Numbered from the stretch's first letter, positions 29,203-37,946 are shown. The stretch: DNA of 64,000 nt from Rhodococcus sp. P-2 (GCF_016598535.1 NZ_CP066779.1:496001-560000); one strand, 5' to 3'. A program made the numbers and translations. Notes: generated by a model from the letters alone, not told the origin.

Positions 29203-29415
29203 ATGGCCACGGATCCAGCTCCGCGATCCGAGCGTAAGAAGATCCTTCTTCGGTTGGACCCAGCGGTGCACGACGCGCTTGCCCGCTGGGCCGCCGACGA
29301 TCTCCGAAGTACCAACGCCCAGATCGAGTTTCTCCTTCGGCGCGCACTCACCGAGCACGGTCGAATGCCGAAGAACGCCGGCAAGATGCACGGTCCAGGC
29401 CGCCCGCCGGCTTGA
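29203..29415 (+). CDS. Small ribbon-helix-helix (Arc/HicB-like) protein
   Basis: 70 residues. The sequence RKKILLRLDPAVHDALARWA followed by DDLRSTNAQIEFLLRRAL is a typical Arc/MetJ/CopG ribbon-helix-helix: one beta-strand, two helices, and an asparagine-x-glutamine turn. The C-terminal GRMPKNAGKMHGPGRPPA is a basic, AT-hook-like tail. It is 12 bases after the SPFH gene, with AAAGGAAAGG before its ATG. It probably binds DNA, perhaps the GTGATAT inverted repeat upstream of the operon. Although similar proteins are annotated as antitoxins, no toxin gene is present. Confidence 0.8.
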   Translation: MATDPAPRSERKKILLRLDPAVHDALARWAADDLRSTNAQIEFLLRRALTEHGRMPKNAGKMHGPGRPPA

Positions 29416-29438
29416 CGAGCAAGCCTGAAAAGCAAGCT

Positions 29439-29489
29439 GCCCCCGTGAGCCTTTCGGTAGCAGTCACTACCGAAAAGGTCCACGGGGGC
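29439..29489 (+). terminator. Long hairpin between the RHH gene and nrdE
   Basis: Outer arms GCCCCCGTG / CACGGGGGC and an inner stem CCTTTCGGTAG / CTACCGAAAAGG (one bulge) build a hairpin of about 20 base pairs between two convergent genes. It probably terminates both transcripts. Confidence 0.8.
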
Positions 29490-29497
29490 GAAGCCAT

Positions 29498-31681
29498 TTA
29501 CAACATGCAGGAAACGCAGCCCTCGACCTCGGTGCCTTCGAGTGCCATCTGACGCAGACGGATGTAGTACAGCGTCTTGATTCCCTTGCGCCACGCGTAG
29601 ATCTGCGCCTTGTTGATGTCGCGCGTGGTGGCGGTATCCTTGAAGAAAAGTGTCAGCGACAGGCCCTGGTCGACGTGTTGTGTTGCGGCAGCATAGGTGT
29701 CGACGATCTTCTCGTACCCGATTTCGTAGGCATCCTGGTAGTACTCCAGGTTGTCGTTGGTCAGGTAGGGCGCCGGGTAGTAGACGCGACCGATCTTGCC
29801 TTCCTTGCGGATCTCGATCTTCGACGCCACCGGGTGGATGGAGCTGGTGGAGTAGTTGATGTACGAGATCGAGCCGGTCGGCGGGACGGCCTGAAGGTTC
29901 TGGTTGTAGATACCGTGCTTCTGAACCGAAGCCTTCAGCTCACGCCAGTCGTCCTGGGTGGGGATGTGCAGCTTCGCATCGGCGAAGAGTCCGCGAACCT
30001 TGTCGGTTGCAGGCTCCCAGGCCTGGTCGGTGTACTTGTCGAAGAATTCGCCCGAGGCGTACTTCGACTCCGGGAAACCCTTGAAGTACGAGCCGCGCTC
30101 GATGGCGATCTTGTTCGACGCACGCAGTGCGTGGAACAGCACGGTGTAGAAGTAGATGTTCGTGAAGTCGATGCCTTCTTCGCTGCCGTAGAAGATCCGC
30201 TCACGAGCGAGGTATCCGTGCAGGTTCATCTGACCGAGGCCGATGGCGTGGGAGTCGTTGTTGCCCTGCTCGATCGACGGCACCGAGTAGATGTGCGTCT
30301 GGTCGGACACCGCCGTCAATCCGCGGATCGACACTTCGATGGTCTTGGCGAAGTCGGGTGAGTCCATGGTCTTCGCGATATTCAGCGAACCCAGGTTGCA
30401 GGAGATGTCCTTGCCGACCTTCGAGTAGGACAGGTCGTCGTTGAACAGTGAAGGCGTCGAAACCTGCAGGATCTCCGAGCACAGGTTCGAGTGCGTGATC
30501 TTGCCTTCGATCGGGTTGGCCCGGTTCACCGTGTCCTCGAACATGATGTAGGGGTAGCCCGATTCGAACTGCAATTCGGCGACGGTCTGGAAGAACTCGC
30601 GAGCCTTGATCTTGGACTTGCGAATTCGCTTGTCGTCGACCATCTCGTAGTACTTCTCGGAGACGTTGATGTCGGAGAACGGAACTCCGTAGATGCGCTC
30701 GACGTCGTACGGCGAGAACAGGTACATGTCCTCGTTCTTCTTCGCGAGCTCGAACGTGATGTCCGGGATCACGACGCCGAGTGAGAGCGTCTTGATGCGG
30801 ATCTTCTCGTCCGCGTTCTCACGCTTGGTGTCGAGGAAACGGTAGATGTCGGGGTGGTGCGCATGCAGGTACACAGCACCGGCGCCCTGACGCGCACCCA
30901 ATTGATTGGCGTAGGAGAACGAGTCCTCGAGAAGCTTCATGATCGGGATGACACCCGAGCTCTGGTTCTCGATCTTCTTGATCGGTGCGCCGTGCTCACG
31001 AACGTTGGTGAGCAGCAAGGCAACACCGCCACCGCGCTTGGACAGCTGCAGAGCCGAGTTGATGGAGCGACCGATGGACTCCATGTTGTCTTCGATACGA
31101 AGCAGGAAGCAGGACACGGGCTCGCCGCGCTGCTTCTTGCCCGAGTTCAGGAACGTCGGGGTGGCGGGCTGGAAGCGTCCGGCGATGATCTCGTCGACGA
31201 GTTCGACGGCCAGGTCTTCGTTGCCTGCAGCGAGGGTGAGCGCAACCATGCACACGCGATCTTCGAAACGCTCGAGGTAGCGCTTACCGTCGAAGGTCTT
31301 GAGCGTGTAGGAGGTGTAGTACTTGAACGCACCCAGGAACGTCGGGAAGCGGAACTTCTTGGCGTACGCGTGATCGATCAGGAACTTCACGAAAGTACGT
31401 GAGTACTGATCGAGAACCTCTGGCTCGTAGTAGTTTTCCTCGACGAGGTAGTCCAGCTTCTCGTCCAGATTGTGGAAGAACACGGTGTTCTGGTTGACGT
31501 GCTGCAAGAAGTACTGACGGGCTGCAGCGACATCCATCTCGAACTGGATCTCACCGTTGGCGCCGTACAGGTTGAGCATGGCATTGAGTGCGTGGTAGTC
31601 GAGACCGTTGGTGGAATCGCCGCCGCGTGCATCACGCTCTACGCTTCCTGCCGCGATCGTGTCAGTGATGGTTGGCGCCAC
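29498..31681 (-). CDS. nrdE: Class Ib ribonucleotide reductase alpha subunit
   Basis: The catalytic large subunit, 727 residues from GTG 31681 ([10 protein letters not shown]). Active-site cysteines are visible in [16 protein letters not shown] and [10 protein letters not shown], the radical-site loop in NSNLC-type [12 protein letters not shown], the [18 protein letters not shown] block, and the C-terminal redox pair GCVSCML that takes electrons from NrdH. There is no N-terminal ATP-cone, as usual for class Ib. The start lies 43 bases inside the 3' end of nrdI. It corresponds to Rv3051c and is the last gene of nrdH-nrdI-nrdE. Confidence 0.97.
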   Translation of the reverse strand: MAPTITDTIAAGSVERDARGGDSTNGLDYHALNAMLNLYGANGEIQFEMDVAAARQYFLQHVNQNTVFFHNLDEKLDYLVEENYYEPEVLDQYSRTFVKFLIDHAYAKKFRFPTFLGAFKYYTSYTLKTFDGKRYLERFEDRVCMVALTLAAGNEDLAVELVDEIIAGRFQPATPTFLNSGKKQRGEPVSCFLLRIEDNMESIGRSINSALQLSKRGGGVALLLTNVREHGAPIKKIENQSSGVIPIMKLLEDSFSYANQLGARQGAGAVYLHAHHPDIYRFLDTKRENADEKIRIKTLSLGVVIPDITFELAKKNEDMYLFSPYDVERIYGVPFSDINVSEKYYEMVDDKRIRKSKIKAREFFQTVAELQFESGYPYIMFEDTVNRANPIEGKITHSNLCSEILQVSTPSLFNDDLSYSKVGKDISCNLGSLNIAKTMDSPDFAKTIEVSIRGLTAVSDQTHIYSVPSIEQGNNDSHAIGLGQMNLHGYLARERIFYGSEEGIDFTNIYFYTVLFHALRASNKIAIERGSYFKGFPESKYASGEFFDKYTDQAWEPATDKVRGLFADAKLHIPTQDDWRELKASVQKHGIYNQNLQAVPPTGSISYINYSTSSIHPVASKIEIRKEGKIGRVYYPAPYLTNDNLEYYQDAYEIGYEKIVDTYAAATQHVDQGLSLTLFFKDTATTRDINKAQIYAWRKGIKTLYYIRLRQMALEGTEVEGCVSCML

Positions 31682-32118
31682 TGCCCGTGCTCCTTCTCTG
31701 TTTCGAGATGATTCCAGAACTCCCCCAAGCCTTCTCGTACTCGGTCGACATCTTCGGCAGTGCCCATGAGTTCGAAACGGTACAGAAAAGGAACGTGGCA
31801 TTTCTGGGAAATGATGTTTCCTGCATAGCAAAAGGACTCACCGAAATTGGTGTTTCCCGCCGCGATCACTGCTCTGATCAACGACCTGTTGTGTGGATTG
31901 TTCAAAAAACGAATGACCGGCTTCGGCACATAACTGGTGTCGCGCCCTGTCACGGTGACGCCGCCACCATAGGTGGGCAGAATCAGCACATAGGGCTCGT
32001 CTACGCGAAATGAGCCGTCACGGTCATGGATGGGTATACGTGTCGCAGGCAGGCCGAGACGTTGAACGAATCGGTGGGTGTTCTCCGACACGCTGGAAAA
32101 ATAGACCAGCGAAGTCAT
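31639..32118 (-). CDS. nrdI: NrdI flavodoxin-like protein
   Basis: 159 residues. NrdI is an FMN protein that supplies oxidant to build the Mn(III)2-tyrosyl radical cofactor of Nrd[19 protein letters not shown] is the flavodoxin phosphate loop, LILPTYGGG and [16 protein letters not shown] form the FMN-binding loops, and [15 protein letters not shown] is a family block. The C-terminal 14 residues ([15 protein letters not shown]) overlap the nrdE start by 43 bases. It follows nrdH by 82 bases, a gap that carries a hairpin. Confidence 0.95.
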   Translation of the reverse strand: MTSLVYFSSVSENTHRFVQRLGLPATRIPIHDRDGSFRVDEPYVLILPTYGGGVTVTGRDTSYVPKPVIRFLNNPHNRSLIRAVIAAGNTNFGESFCYAGNIISQKCHVPFLYRFELMGTAEDVDRVREGLGEFWNHLETEKEHGQWRQPSLTRSRQEA

Positions 32119-32162
32119 CGGTTGTCACCATTTTCTTGTACGGTGCCCGGAACTACTCAGAT

Positions 32163-32191
32163 GTGTCGGCGGAGGTCTCCACCGCCGACAC
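32163..32191 (-). other. Hairpin in the nrdH-nrdI gap
   Basis: GTGTCGGCGG (32163-32172) and CCGCCGACAC (32182-32191) form a perfect 10-base stem with a 9-base loop, starting 9 bases after the nrdH stop. There is no U-tract. It may lower read-through or stabilise the nrdH message so that NrdH is made in excess of NrdI and NrdE (inference). Confidence 0.6.
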
Positions 32192-32200
32192 TGCGGCGCT

Positions 32201-32431
32201 TCAAGCAGCGACGGTCAGGGTCTTGATGCGATCGGGACGGAAGCCCGACCAGTGATCTTCACCGGCAACCACGATGGGTGCCTGGAGGTACCCGAGAGCC
32301 ATGACGTAGTCGCGGGCTTCGGCATCCTCGGTGATGTCGATGACGTTGTATTCGAGACCGGCCTTGTCGAGGGCGCGGTAGGTGGCATTGCACTGAACGC
32401 AAGCGGGCTTGGTGTAGACGGTGATGCTCAT
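32201..32431 (-). CDS. nrdH: NrdH-redoxin
   Basis: A glutaredoxin-like thiol carrier with thioredoxin-type activity that reduces class Ib ribonucleotide reductase; 76 residues, complete. The redox site is CVQC (residues 11-14) in VYTKPACVQCNATYRAL, and the family C-terminal signature HWSGFRPD is present. First gene of nrdH-nrdI-nrdE; two NrdR-type boxes lie 118-165 bases upstream. Start ATG is behind AAAGAGGGA. Confidence 0.97.
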   Translation of the reverse strand: MSITVYTKPACVQCNATYRALDKAGLEYNVIDITEDAEARDYVMALGYLQAPIVVAGEDHWSGFRPDRIKTLTVAA

Positions 32432-32548
32432 GAGAGTCCCTCTTTCGCTTAGCCAACAAAGGCCGATGTAGTGATGTTCAGCACCGATTCGACCGATTGC
32501 CGGAGTCTCGCTCGAGGCGTTCCGCGTTGTGGTCTCTCAGTGCTCAAG

Positions 32549-32564
32549 ACACTACACCTAGTGG
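32549..32564 (-). promoter_or_regulatory. NrdR box 1 upstream of nrdH
   Basis: ACACTACACCTAGTGG matches the NrdR consensus ACACWATATATWGTGT at 12 of 16 positions. It lies 118 bases upstream of nrdH, with a second box exactly 32 bases further out. Confidence 0.75.
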
Positions 32565-32580
32565 CCGACAGAAACACATA

Positions 32581-32596
32581 ACGCGAGATGTTGTGA
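32581..32596 (-). promoter_or_regulatory. NrdR box 2 upstream of nrdH
   Basis: ACGCGAGATGTTGTGA matches the NrdR consensus at 11 of 16 positions. On its own it is weak, but it sits at exactly the 32-base start-to-start spacing seen in the nrdF2 promoter. Confidence 0.6.
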
Positions 32597-32722
32597 GTCA
32601 CATCGTTGAAATTCCCAGGTCGCCCCTGTTCAGCGCACGCAACTTCCGGCGCGTCGGCGTGTCGCGCGTCACATTTCGGTCGCGGGCTCGACAGCATCTG
32701 AAAACCACTTCTCGGACCTACC

Positions 32723-33550
32723 ATGAGCGTCGTGGAAACACCTCCGAAGGACGAAGCTCCGCGCCACCAGGCAACCGTGACGAGAACGCAGCAGGTGACA
32801 CCACTGATGCGCAGAATCACCTTCGGCGGCGCGGGCCTGAGCGACTTCGAGACGAGCGGGAGCCCCGACGAACGGGTGCTCGTCAGATTCCCCCTCGATC
32901 CCCCTCACGCCCGTAGTTACACGGTCCGACGCTGGCAGCCGTCGAAGAACGAACTGGAGATCGACTTCGTTCTCCACGGCCACGGCGGAGCGGCACTCTG
33001 GGCCGAGAATGCGCAACCGGGCGCGACCGTCCATCTCTCGACTGCGAGCGGGTGGTTCACGCCGCCGGCAGAGTGCGACTGGCTGCTACTCGTCGCCGAT
33101 CACGCCGCACTGCCTGCGATCGGGCGGATCTTGGAAGAAGCACCCGACGATCTACCGATCCACGTCATTGCACAGGTGCCCGCGCCGAGCGAACAGCAGA
33201 CGTTCACGACGCGCGCCGACGCTCACTACCGATGGATCGACGAAGCAGACTCACTGCTCGCCGAATTGGCCGGCGTTCGCATGCCTCCCGGCGAGGGCTA
33301 CATCTGGTGCGCAGTCGAGGCCGCGACCGCCAGACGCATCCGCGCCCATCTGCGTCGAACATGGGAAATCCCGGCAACCCGCATGCACGTGATGGGTTAC
33401 TGGCGGGAGGACAAGGAGAACTGGGAGCGTCGGTACGCAGTCGTCGCCGACCGTATCGATTCCGCGATGGGCGAAGCGATGTTGGCCGGCAAGGATTTCG
33501 AGTCGGTTCGCGACGCCGTCGACGACGCGATGGAACGCGAAGGGCTCTAG
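32723..33550 (+). CDS. Siderophore-interacting protein (ViuB-type FAD ferric reductase)
   Basis: 275 residues of the SIP/ViuB family, which reduces Fe(III)-siderophores in the cytoplasm to release Fe(II). The FAD-binding core is RSYTVRRWQPSKNELEIDFVLHG followed by HGGAALWAENAQPG; the NAD(P)-type domain has LLLVADHAALPAIGRIL and GYIWCAVEA, and the C-terminal segment HVMGYWREDKENWE is a family signature. It would act downstream of the FecB-like proteins about 8 kb away. It is not within the nrd operon (divergent from nrdH). No clear iron box precedes it. Confidence 0.9.
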   Translation: MSVVETPPKDEAPRHQATVTRTQQVTPLMRRITFGGAGLSDFETSGSPDERVLVRFPLDPPHARSYTVRRWQPSKNELEIDFVLHGHGGAALWAENAQPGATVHLSTASGWFTPPAECDWLLLVADHAALPAIGRILEEAPDDLPIHVIAQVPAPSEQQTFTTRADAHYRWIDEADSLLAELAGVRMPPGEGYIWCAVEAATARRIRAHLRRTWEIPATRMHVMGYWREDKENWERRYAVVADRIDSAMGEAMLAGKDFESVRDAVDDAMEREGL

Positions 33551-33556
33551 CGGACG

Positions 33557-33590
33557 TATGGCCCTCGCTCGCATACGAGTGAGGGCCATA
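33557..33590 (+). terminator. Hairpin terminator after the siderophore-interacting protein
   Basis: Fifteen-base arms TATGGCCCTCGCTCG and CGAGTGAGGGCCATA (one G-T pair) around a 4-base loop, 7 bases after the stop. A third, partial copy of the arm (ATGGCCCTCACTCGAG) follows at 33600-33615, close to the end of the convergent FMN reductase. Confidence 0.8.
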
Positions 33591-33622
33591 CCTTCCGGCA
33601 TGGCCCTCACTCGAGAAACGGT

Positions 33623-34189
33623 TTACGCGTTGACGAGCTGCTTGCTGGCGTCGACGAGGTCGGAGACGACCTTGGAGATCTGAGCGAGCACCTCTGCGTT
33701 CTCACGCGGGTGCAGCTCACCGAACAGTGCGCCGGTTCCACCGATGCTCAGTGCGGTGTCCTCGACGACCTTGCCGCCGGCGATGCGGACTGCCTTGGTG
33801 GTGTCTTCGTGAGCCCACTTGGCGCCGTTGCCGCTGGGCGAAGCGCTGATGACTGCGACAGCCTTGTCCTTGACGGCACCGACACCGTACGGACGCGAGA
33901 TCCAGTCGATGGCGTTCTTCAGAACTGCGGGGATGGTGCCGTTGTATTCGGGGGTGACGAGCAGGAACGCGTCAGCGTCGCTCGCAGCGGCGCGCAGTGC
34001 GTCGACAGCGGGAATGGAAGCACCCTCGACGTCGATGTCTTCGTTGTAGAAGGGGACGTCGGCGAGGCCTTCGAAGACCGTCAGCGTGGCACCCTCGGGT
34101 GCGGCGGACACAGCCGTCTCGGCAAGCTGGCGATTGACGGATCCGGCGCGCAGGCTGCCGACGAGAACGAGAACATTGGTCTGTGACAT
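33623..34189 (-). CDS. NADPH-dependent FMN reductase-family flavoprotein, Rv3054c-like
   Basis: 188 residues from ATG 34189. The flavodoxin-like fold of the NADPH-dependent FMN/quinone reductases shows in VLVLVGSLRAGSVNRQLAET (FMN phosphate loop with GSLR), PFYNEDID, FLLVTPEYNGTIPAVLKNAIDWISRP (PEYNGxxPxxLKNAIDW signature) and AVISASPSGNG. It is divergent from a TetR-family gene with a palindromic operator in between, the arrangement of Rv3054c-Rv3055. Probably an inducible quinone or azo/electrophile reductase. Confidence 0.92.
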   Translation of the reverse strand: MSQTNVLVLVGSLRAGSVNRQLAETAVSAAPEGATLTVFEGLADVPFYNEDIDVEGASIPAVDALRAAASDADAFLLVTPEYNGTIPAVLKNAIDWISRPYGVGAVKDKAVAVISASPSGNGAKWAHEDTTKAVRIAGGKVVEDTALSIGGTGALFGELHPRENAEVLAQISKVVSDLVDASKQLVNA

Positions 34190-34246
34190 AACGAGATTCC
34201 TTCGAGAGTGGTGCGGTTGGTGGCTCCGGTTGAAAGTTATATCAAC

Positions 34247-34268
34247 TAAACGGACCGCGGTCCACTTA
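34247..34268. promoter_or_regulatory. TetR-type operator between the FMN reductase and the TetR gene
   Basis: TAAACGGACCG/CGGTCCACTTA, a 22-base palindrome with two mismatched pairs and a perfect 12-base core GGACCGCGGTCC. It lies 28 bases upstream of the regulator start and 58 bases upstream of the reductase start, the expected place for an autoregulatory TetR site. Confidence 0.75.
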
Positions 34269-34295
34269 CATTCCCCGGCCCTGTAACCTGATCCC

Positions 34296-34895
34296 GTGAG
34301 CGCAATCCCCCTCCCCCAGATCGGCGCCGTACCCGTCGAGCGCGGTGACGCAGCACGTAACCGCGTACTTCTGCTCGACGCCGCAGCCCTCCTCGTCGCC
34401 GAGCGAGGTGTCGACGCGGTCACGATGGATGCCGTCGCGTGCCGAGCCGGTGTGGGCAAGGGCACAGTTTTTCGGCGCTTCGGCAATCGATCGGGACTGA
34501 TGCAGGCACTGCTCGATCACACCGAGCGAGAACTGCAGCAGGCATTCATGTTCGGCCCCCCACCGTTGGGTCCTGGCGCGCCGCCGATCGAGCGCCTCAT
34601 CGCGTTCGGACGAGCCCGGATCGCCATGGTGGAAGTACAGGGCGAAGTCCTCCGAGCGGCGGAAAACGCTCCTGAATACCGCTTCGGCGGTCCGGCACGA
34701 GCACTCGGCATCGCTCACGTCATCGGACTTCTTCGAGGAGCCGGCGTCGAGGGCGACCTCGATCTGCTCGCTTCGGCACTGTTGGCACCGCTCGAAGCGT
34801 CGCTTGTCCTTCATCAGGTGCGCGATCTCGGGATGACCACCGAGCGCCTGGCCGCCGGCTGGGAAGACCTTGCCCGGCGCGTTACTCGATGTTGA
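34296..34895 (+). CDS. TetR-family transcriptional regulator, Rv3055-like
   Basis: 199 residues. The N-terminal helix-turn-helix domain reads RNRVLLLDAAALLVAERGVDAVTMDAVACRAGVGKGTVFRRFGNRSGL, with the recognition-helix motif GVGKGTVFRRFG. The C-terminal ligand-binding domain (ERLIAFGRARIAMVEVQGEVLR, LLASALLAPLEASLVLHQVR) is variable. It is divergent from the FMN reductase, and the 22-base palindrome between them is its likely operator, so it probably represses both genes until an inducer binds. GTG start. Confidence 0.9.
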   Translation: MSAIPLPQIGAVPVERGDAARNRVLLLDAAALLVAERGVDAVTMDAVACRAGVGKGTVFRRFGNRSGLMQALLDHTERELQQAFMFGPPPLGPGAPPIERLIAFGRARIAMVEVQGEVLRAAENAPEYRFGGPARALGIAHVIGLLRGAGVEGDLDLLASALLAPLEASLVLHQVRDLGMTTERLAAGWEDLARRVTRC

Positions 34896-34930
34896 CTCCC
34901 CAGATCCGTCCCACCACTTAATGTGAGCCC

Positions 34931-35710
34931 ATGCGCATCGCAGCTGCCGTCATCGGCCTCCTGACCATCGCCGCGGTAAGCGGTTGCTCCGCTTCGTCCG
35001 ACTCCCCCGAGGACAAGACGGACCCCTCCGGCCGCGTCTTCATCTCGACCTCCGTCGACGGAACACAAATTCCCGGCGGCGGCCCGCTGACTCTCGATTT
35101 CAGCCAAGCGGGTCGAGTGTCCGCGAGCGCCGGATGCAACACGGCAAACGGCTCGATCGAGTTCACCGACGGCACACTGACCACCGGCACCATGGCATCG
35201 ACCATGATGGGCTGCCCTCCCAGCATCGCCGAATCCGACACCTGGACAACAACATTGCTGACCTCCGCGCCGACGTGGAGCCTCGACGGCGACACCCTCA
35301 CCCTGACATCGGACGACGCCACAGTGACTCTGCAGGACAAGAAGATCGTCACGCCGGATCGACCTCTGCAGGGCACGACGTGGACCGTCACGTCACTCAT
35401 CAGTCCCGATGCGATCAGTACGAGCCTGGCTCTGGAGACGTCAGCTCCCGAACTCACGATTGCCGCAGACGGTTCGGTCAGCGGAACCACCGGATGCAAT
35501 CGCATGACCGGAAGCGCCCAGGTATCCGACACCACAGTCACATTCACGCCGATGGCAACCACGCGAATGGCCTGCCCCGAGGAGAACATGGACATCGAGC
35601 GTCAGATCCTGGCGGTACTCGACGGTGAAGTGAGCTACACCGTCGACGCCGACACGCTGACCCTGCGCAAGCCCGACAACACCGGATTGATACTGACTGC
35701 GCAGGCTTGA
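34931..35710 (+). CDS. Lipoprotein with two META/HslJ-like domains
   Basis: 259 residues. The signal peptide MRIAAAVIGLLTIAAVSGC ends in a lipobox with the acylated cysteine at 19. Two META-type repeats follow: GPLTLDFSQAGRVSASAGCNTANGSIEF (about 47-130) and LQGTTWTVTSL ... GSVSGTTGCNRMTGSAQV (about 143-255), each with the family GCN core and later MACP/MGCP cysteine. HslJ-like META proteins are linked to stress or antibiotic tolerance, without a known mechanism. A short 35-base gap follows the TetR gene. Confidence 0.85.
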   Translation: MRIAAAVIGLLTIAAVSGCSASSDSPEDKTDPSGRVFISTSVDGTQIPGGGPLTLDFSQAGRVSASAGCNTANGSIEFTDGTLTTGTMASTMMGCPPSIAESDTWTTTLLTSAPTWSLDGDTLTLTSDDATVTLQDKKIVTPDRPLQGTTWTVTSLISPDAISTSLALETSAPELTIAADGSVSGTTGCNRMTGSAQVSDTTVTFTPMATTRMACPEENMDIERQILAVLDGEVSYTVDADTLTLRKPDNTGLILTAQA

Positions 35711-35729
35711 CCAGACGCTGCAGGCTCGA

Positions 35730-36284
35730 TCAGACGTTGTCGAGCAGCCAGCGCCCCAATTCGCGGGCGCTGGCATCGATCATCGCGGGCCAGTCCAAGG
35801 CCGAGTCGTCCGCATGGTCGCTGACATGTTTGACGAGTCGGCAGCTAGCACCCGCAGCCTGCGCGGCGAATGCGATGGCGAACCCCTCCATGTCAACCAG
35901 ATCGGCTCGCTGAGCGAGAGCGTCCCGGGTCGCAGTGTCGGCGATGAATGCGTCGCCGGTCGCCAGCACGGAGTCGTCTCCGTCGGCGAGCACCAAACGG
36001 TCCGCGACGTCGTGCCCCAGCGCTCGGATCGCGGTGCTGCTGATGTCGTGATTGATGACAACCCCGGGAACATAGAGGCCACCGTGGTGCGCGTGCAGCG
36101 CACCGGCGGTCCCGATGTTGACGACCAGCGGCAGATCTTCCCGCTCGTACCGCGCCAGAGCAGAGGCGACTGCTGTTGCAGCACTGACCTTTCCAATACC
36201 TGTGATCAGCAGTTCGTATCCTTGCGGCACATAGGCCGCTTCCGACTTCGTCGCACTGACCACCAGAACGTTGTTCGCACTCAT
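35730..36284 (-). CDS. Nucleosidase / purine nucleoside phosphorylase-family protein
   Basis: 184 residues from ATG 36284. A phosphorylase/MTA-SAH nucleosidase fold: ELLITGIGKVSAATAVASAL, VVNIGTAGALHAHHGGLYVPG, and the substrate-binding glutamate segment DLVDMEGFAIAFAAQ followed by VKHVSDHADD, which holds the catalytic aspartate region. It is shorter than E. coli MTAN (about 230 residues). Probably cleaves methylthioadenosine or a related nucleoside; the exact substrate is not certain. Divergent from nadE, 68 bases apart. Confidence 0.8.
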   Translation of the reverse strand: MSANNVLVVSATKSEAAYVPQGYELLITGIGKVSAATAVASALARYEREDLPLVVNIGTAGALHAHHGGLYVPGVVINHDISSTAIRALGHDVADRLVLADGDDSVLATGDAFIADTATRDALAQRADLVDMEGFAIAFAAQAAGASCRLVKHVSDHADDSALDWPAMIDASARELGRWLLDNV

Positions 36285-36352
36285 GTGCGCGACCGTACCG
36301 CCCACGTTGTGGTGGCACTGCGCGCGCCTGCTCACATCGCTAGAGTCCATTC

Positions 36353-37177
36353 ATGGCCACACTGCGTGAAAGCATCATCGAAGAACTCGGCGCAAAGCCG
36401 ACAATCGACGCCGCAGCGGAGGTTCGCGCGCGAGTCCAGTTCCTGAAGGACTACGTGCGCTCGACCCCCGCCAAAGGATTCGTTCTGGGAATCAGCGGCG
36501 GTCAGGACAGCACGCTCGCCGGCGCCCTCGCCCAACGTGCGGTCACCGAACTCCGCGAAGAAGGCCACGAGGCCGAGTTCGTCGCTGTTCGACTCCCCTA
36601 TGGCGCGCAGGCCGACGAATCCGATGCTCAGATCGCACTCGGCTTCATCAAGCCGGACCGCTCTCTCACGGTCAACGTCAAGCCTGGCGCCGACGCCACA
36701 GCCCGTGAGGCCTCCGAGGCGTTGGGGAACGGCGAACTACGCGACTTCGTCCGTGGCAACATCAAGGCGCGCGAACGAATGGTCATTCAATATGCGATTG
36801 CCGGTCAGCTCGGCTACTTGGTGATCGGTACCGACCACGCCGCAGAAGCGATTACCGGCTTCTTCACGAAATTCGGTGACGGCGGCGTCGACATCACGCC
36901 GCTCACCGGCCTGAGCAAACGTCAGGGCGCTGCGCTACTGCAGGAATTGGGCGCACCCGAGAGCACGTGGCGCAAGGTGCCGACCGCCGACCTCGAGGAC
37001 GACCGACCCGCGCTGCCCGACGAAGTTGCCCTCGGCGTCACGTACTCACAGATAGACGACTACCTCGAAGGAAAGGACGTTTCCTCCGAGGTAGCCGAAA
37101 AGCTCGAGAAGATGTTCGCCAACACTCGTCACAAGCGCACGGTGCCGGTCACACCCCTGGATGACTGGTGGAAGTAA
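36353..37177 (+). CDS. nadE: NH3-dependent NAD synthetase
   Basis: Makes NAD from deamido-NAD with ammonia. 274 residues, matching the bacterial single-domain NadE rather than the long glutamine-dependent form of mycobacteria. The PP-loop is [20 protein letters not shown]; further blocks are [56 protein letters not shown] and [19 protein letters not shown]-terminal [16 protein letters not shown] is the canonical end. The gene stands alone between a divergent nucleosidase and a convergent secreted protein gene. Confidence 0.96.
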   Translation: MATLRESIIEELGAKPTIDAAAEVRARVQFLKDYVRSTPAKGFVLGISGGQDSTLAGALAQRAVTELREEGHEAEFVAVRLPYGAQADESDAQIALGFIKPDRSLTVNVKPGADATAREASEALGNGELRDFVRGNIKARERMVIQYAIAGQLGYLVIGTDHAAEAITGFFTKFGDGGVDITPLTGLSKRQGAALLQELGAPESTWRKVPTADLEDDRPALPDEVALGVTYSQIDDYLEGKDVSSEVAEKLEKMFANTRHKRTVPVTPLDDWWK

Positions 37178-37190
37178 CTCTTACCAGCGA

Positions 37191-37946
37191 CTAGCTACCG
37201 AACAGGCTGCCGAAGACGTCGCCCAGCGAACCCGTTCCCGAAGCCGGATCCTTCTTCGCGAAGTTGGTGGTGCATCCGTTGAACTGCACCGCATCGACCA
37301 GCGTCGAGGTGGCAGCGGAGCCGGTCCCAACACTGACGCCGTAGTGGTCGACTACCGCTTTCGGGTTCGCGGCGACGATGTCAGCCAAAGGCACTGACAC
37401 GCGGTCCTTGGCGCCGTCGATGTTCTGAGTGCTCCACCACACGCCCTTCTGGAGATCCGCGTGAACGCCGCCGTCAGCCGTCGGCGTCGCGTCCGGTCCC
37501 GGGACCCACACCAGGGTGGTGAATCCGTTCTCGAACTTTCCGCCGGTGGTTCCGGTGAGGCGAAGCTGGAACGCCGCAGTCGGCGTGGCGGCGCGCTCGG
37601 CGAAACCGATCGCCTTGCTGACTGCGTCGGACAGCTTGATACCGCCGGCCGAATGGTAGGAAACCGAACGATCGCCGGTACCGTCGACGGCCAGCTTCAG
37701 TGAACCGTCCTTGTCGAGAACGTTGTCGGCCGTGTACGACGCGGTCTGATCCTTCTCGTCGGTGAACGGGATGCCCCATCCGTTCGGCGTCGCTTCGGTG
37801 GACAGAGTCGAGCACGAGGCTTCCGGCGCAGAAGAGCCGAGAGAACCGGTGGACGGAAGCGCAGTAGCAATTGCCGGAGCGGTGAGTGCAGCTGCCCCGA
37901 GGAGCGCTACGACGACTCCGACACGGCGCGTGGAATTAATCGACAT
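37191..37946 (-). CDS. Secreted protein of unknown function
   Basis: 251 residues from ATG 37946 with ribosome-site-like GAAAGG upstream. A Sec signal peptide ([29 protein letters not shown]) ends in an AxA cleavage site near residue 29. The mature part is serine, threonine and glycine rich, with two widely spaced cysteines (ASCSTLS near 45; FNGCTTNF near 225) that could form a disulfide. No catalytic motif was recognised. It lies behind an AT-rich 300-base upstream region, which is unusual in this window and suggests a strong or regulated promoter. Confidence 0.75.
   Translation of the reverse strand: MSINSTRRVGVVVALLGAAALTAPAIATALPSTGSLGSSAPEASCSTLSTEATPNGWGIPFTDEKDQTASYTADNVLDKDGSLKLAVDGTGDRSVSYHSAGGIKLSDAVSKAIGFAERAATPTAAFQLRLTGTTGGKFENGFTTLVWVPGPDATPTADGGVHADLQKGVWWSTQNIDGAKDRVSVPLADIVAANPKAVVDHYGVSVGTGSAATSTLVDAVQFNGCTTNFAKKDPASGTGSLGDVFGSLFGS

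Noticed and set aside
29203-29415. Toxin-antitoxin system
   Set aside because: The RHH protein resembles antitoxins, but the neighbour is an SPFH membrane protein and no toxin-like gene is beside it.
32597-32722. Iron box before the siderophore-interacting protein
   Set aside because: No sequence near the start approaches the DtxR/IdeR consensus.
33557-33615. Three-copy repeat ATGGCCCTC(A/G)CTCG as a mobile repeat
   Set aside because: The first two copies are best explained as terminator arms; the third alone is not enough to claim a repeat family.
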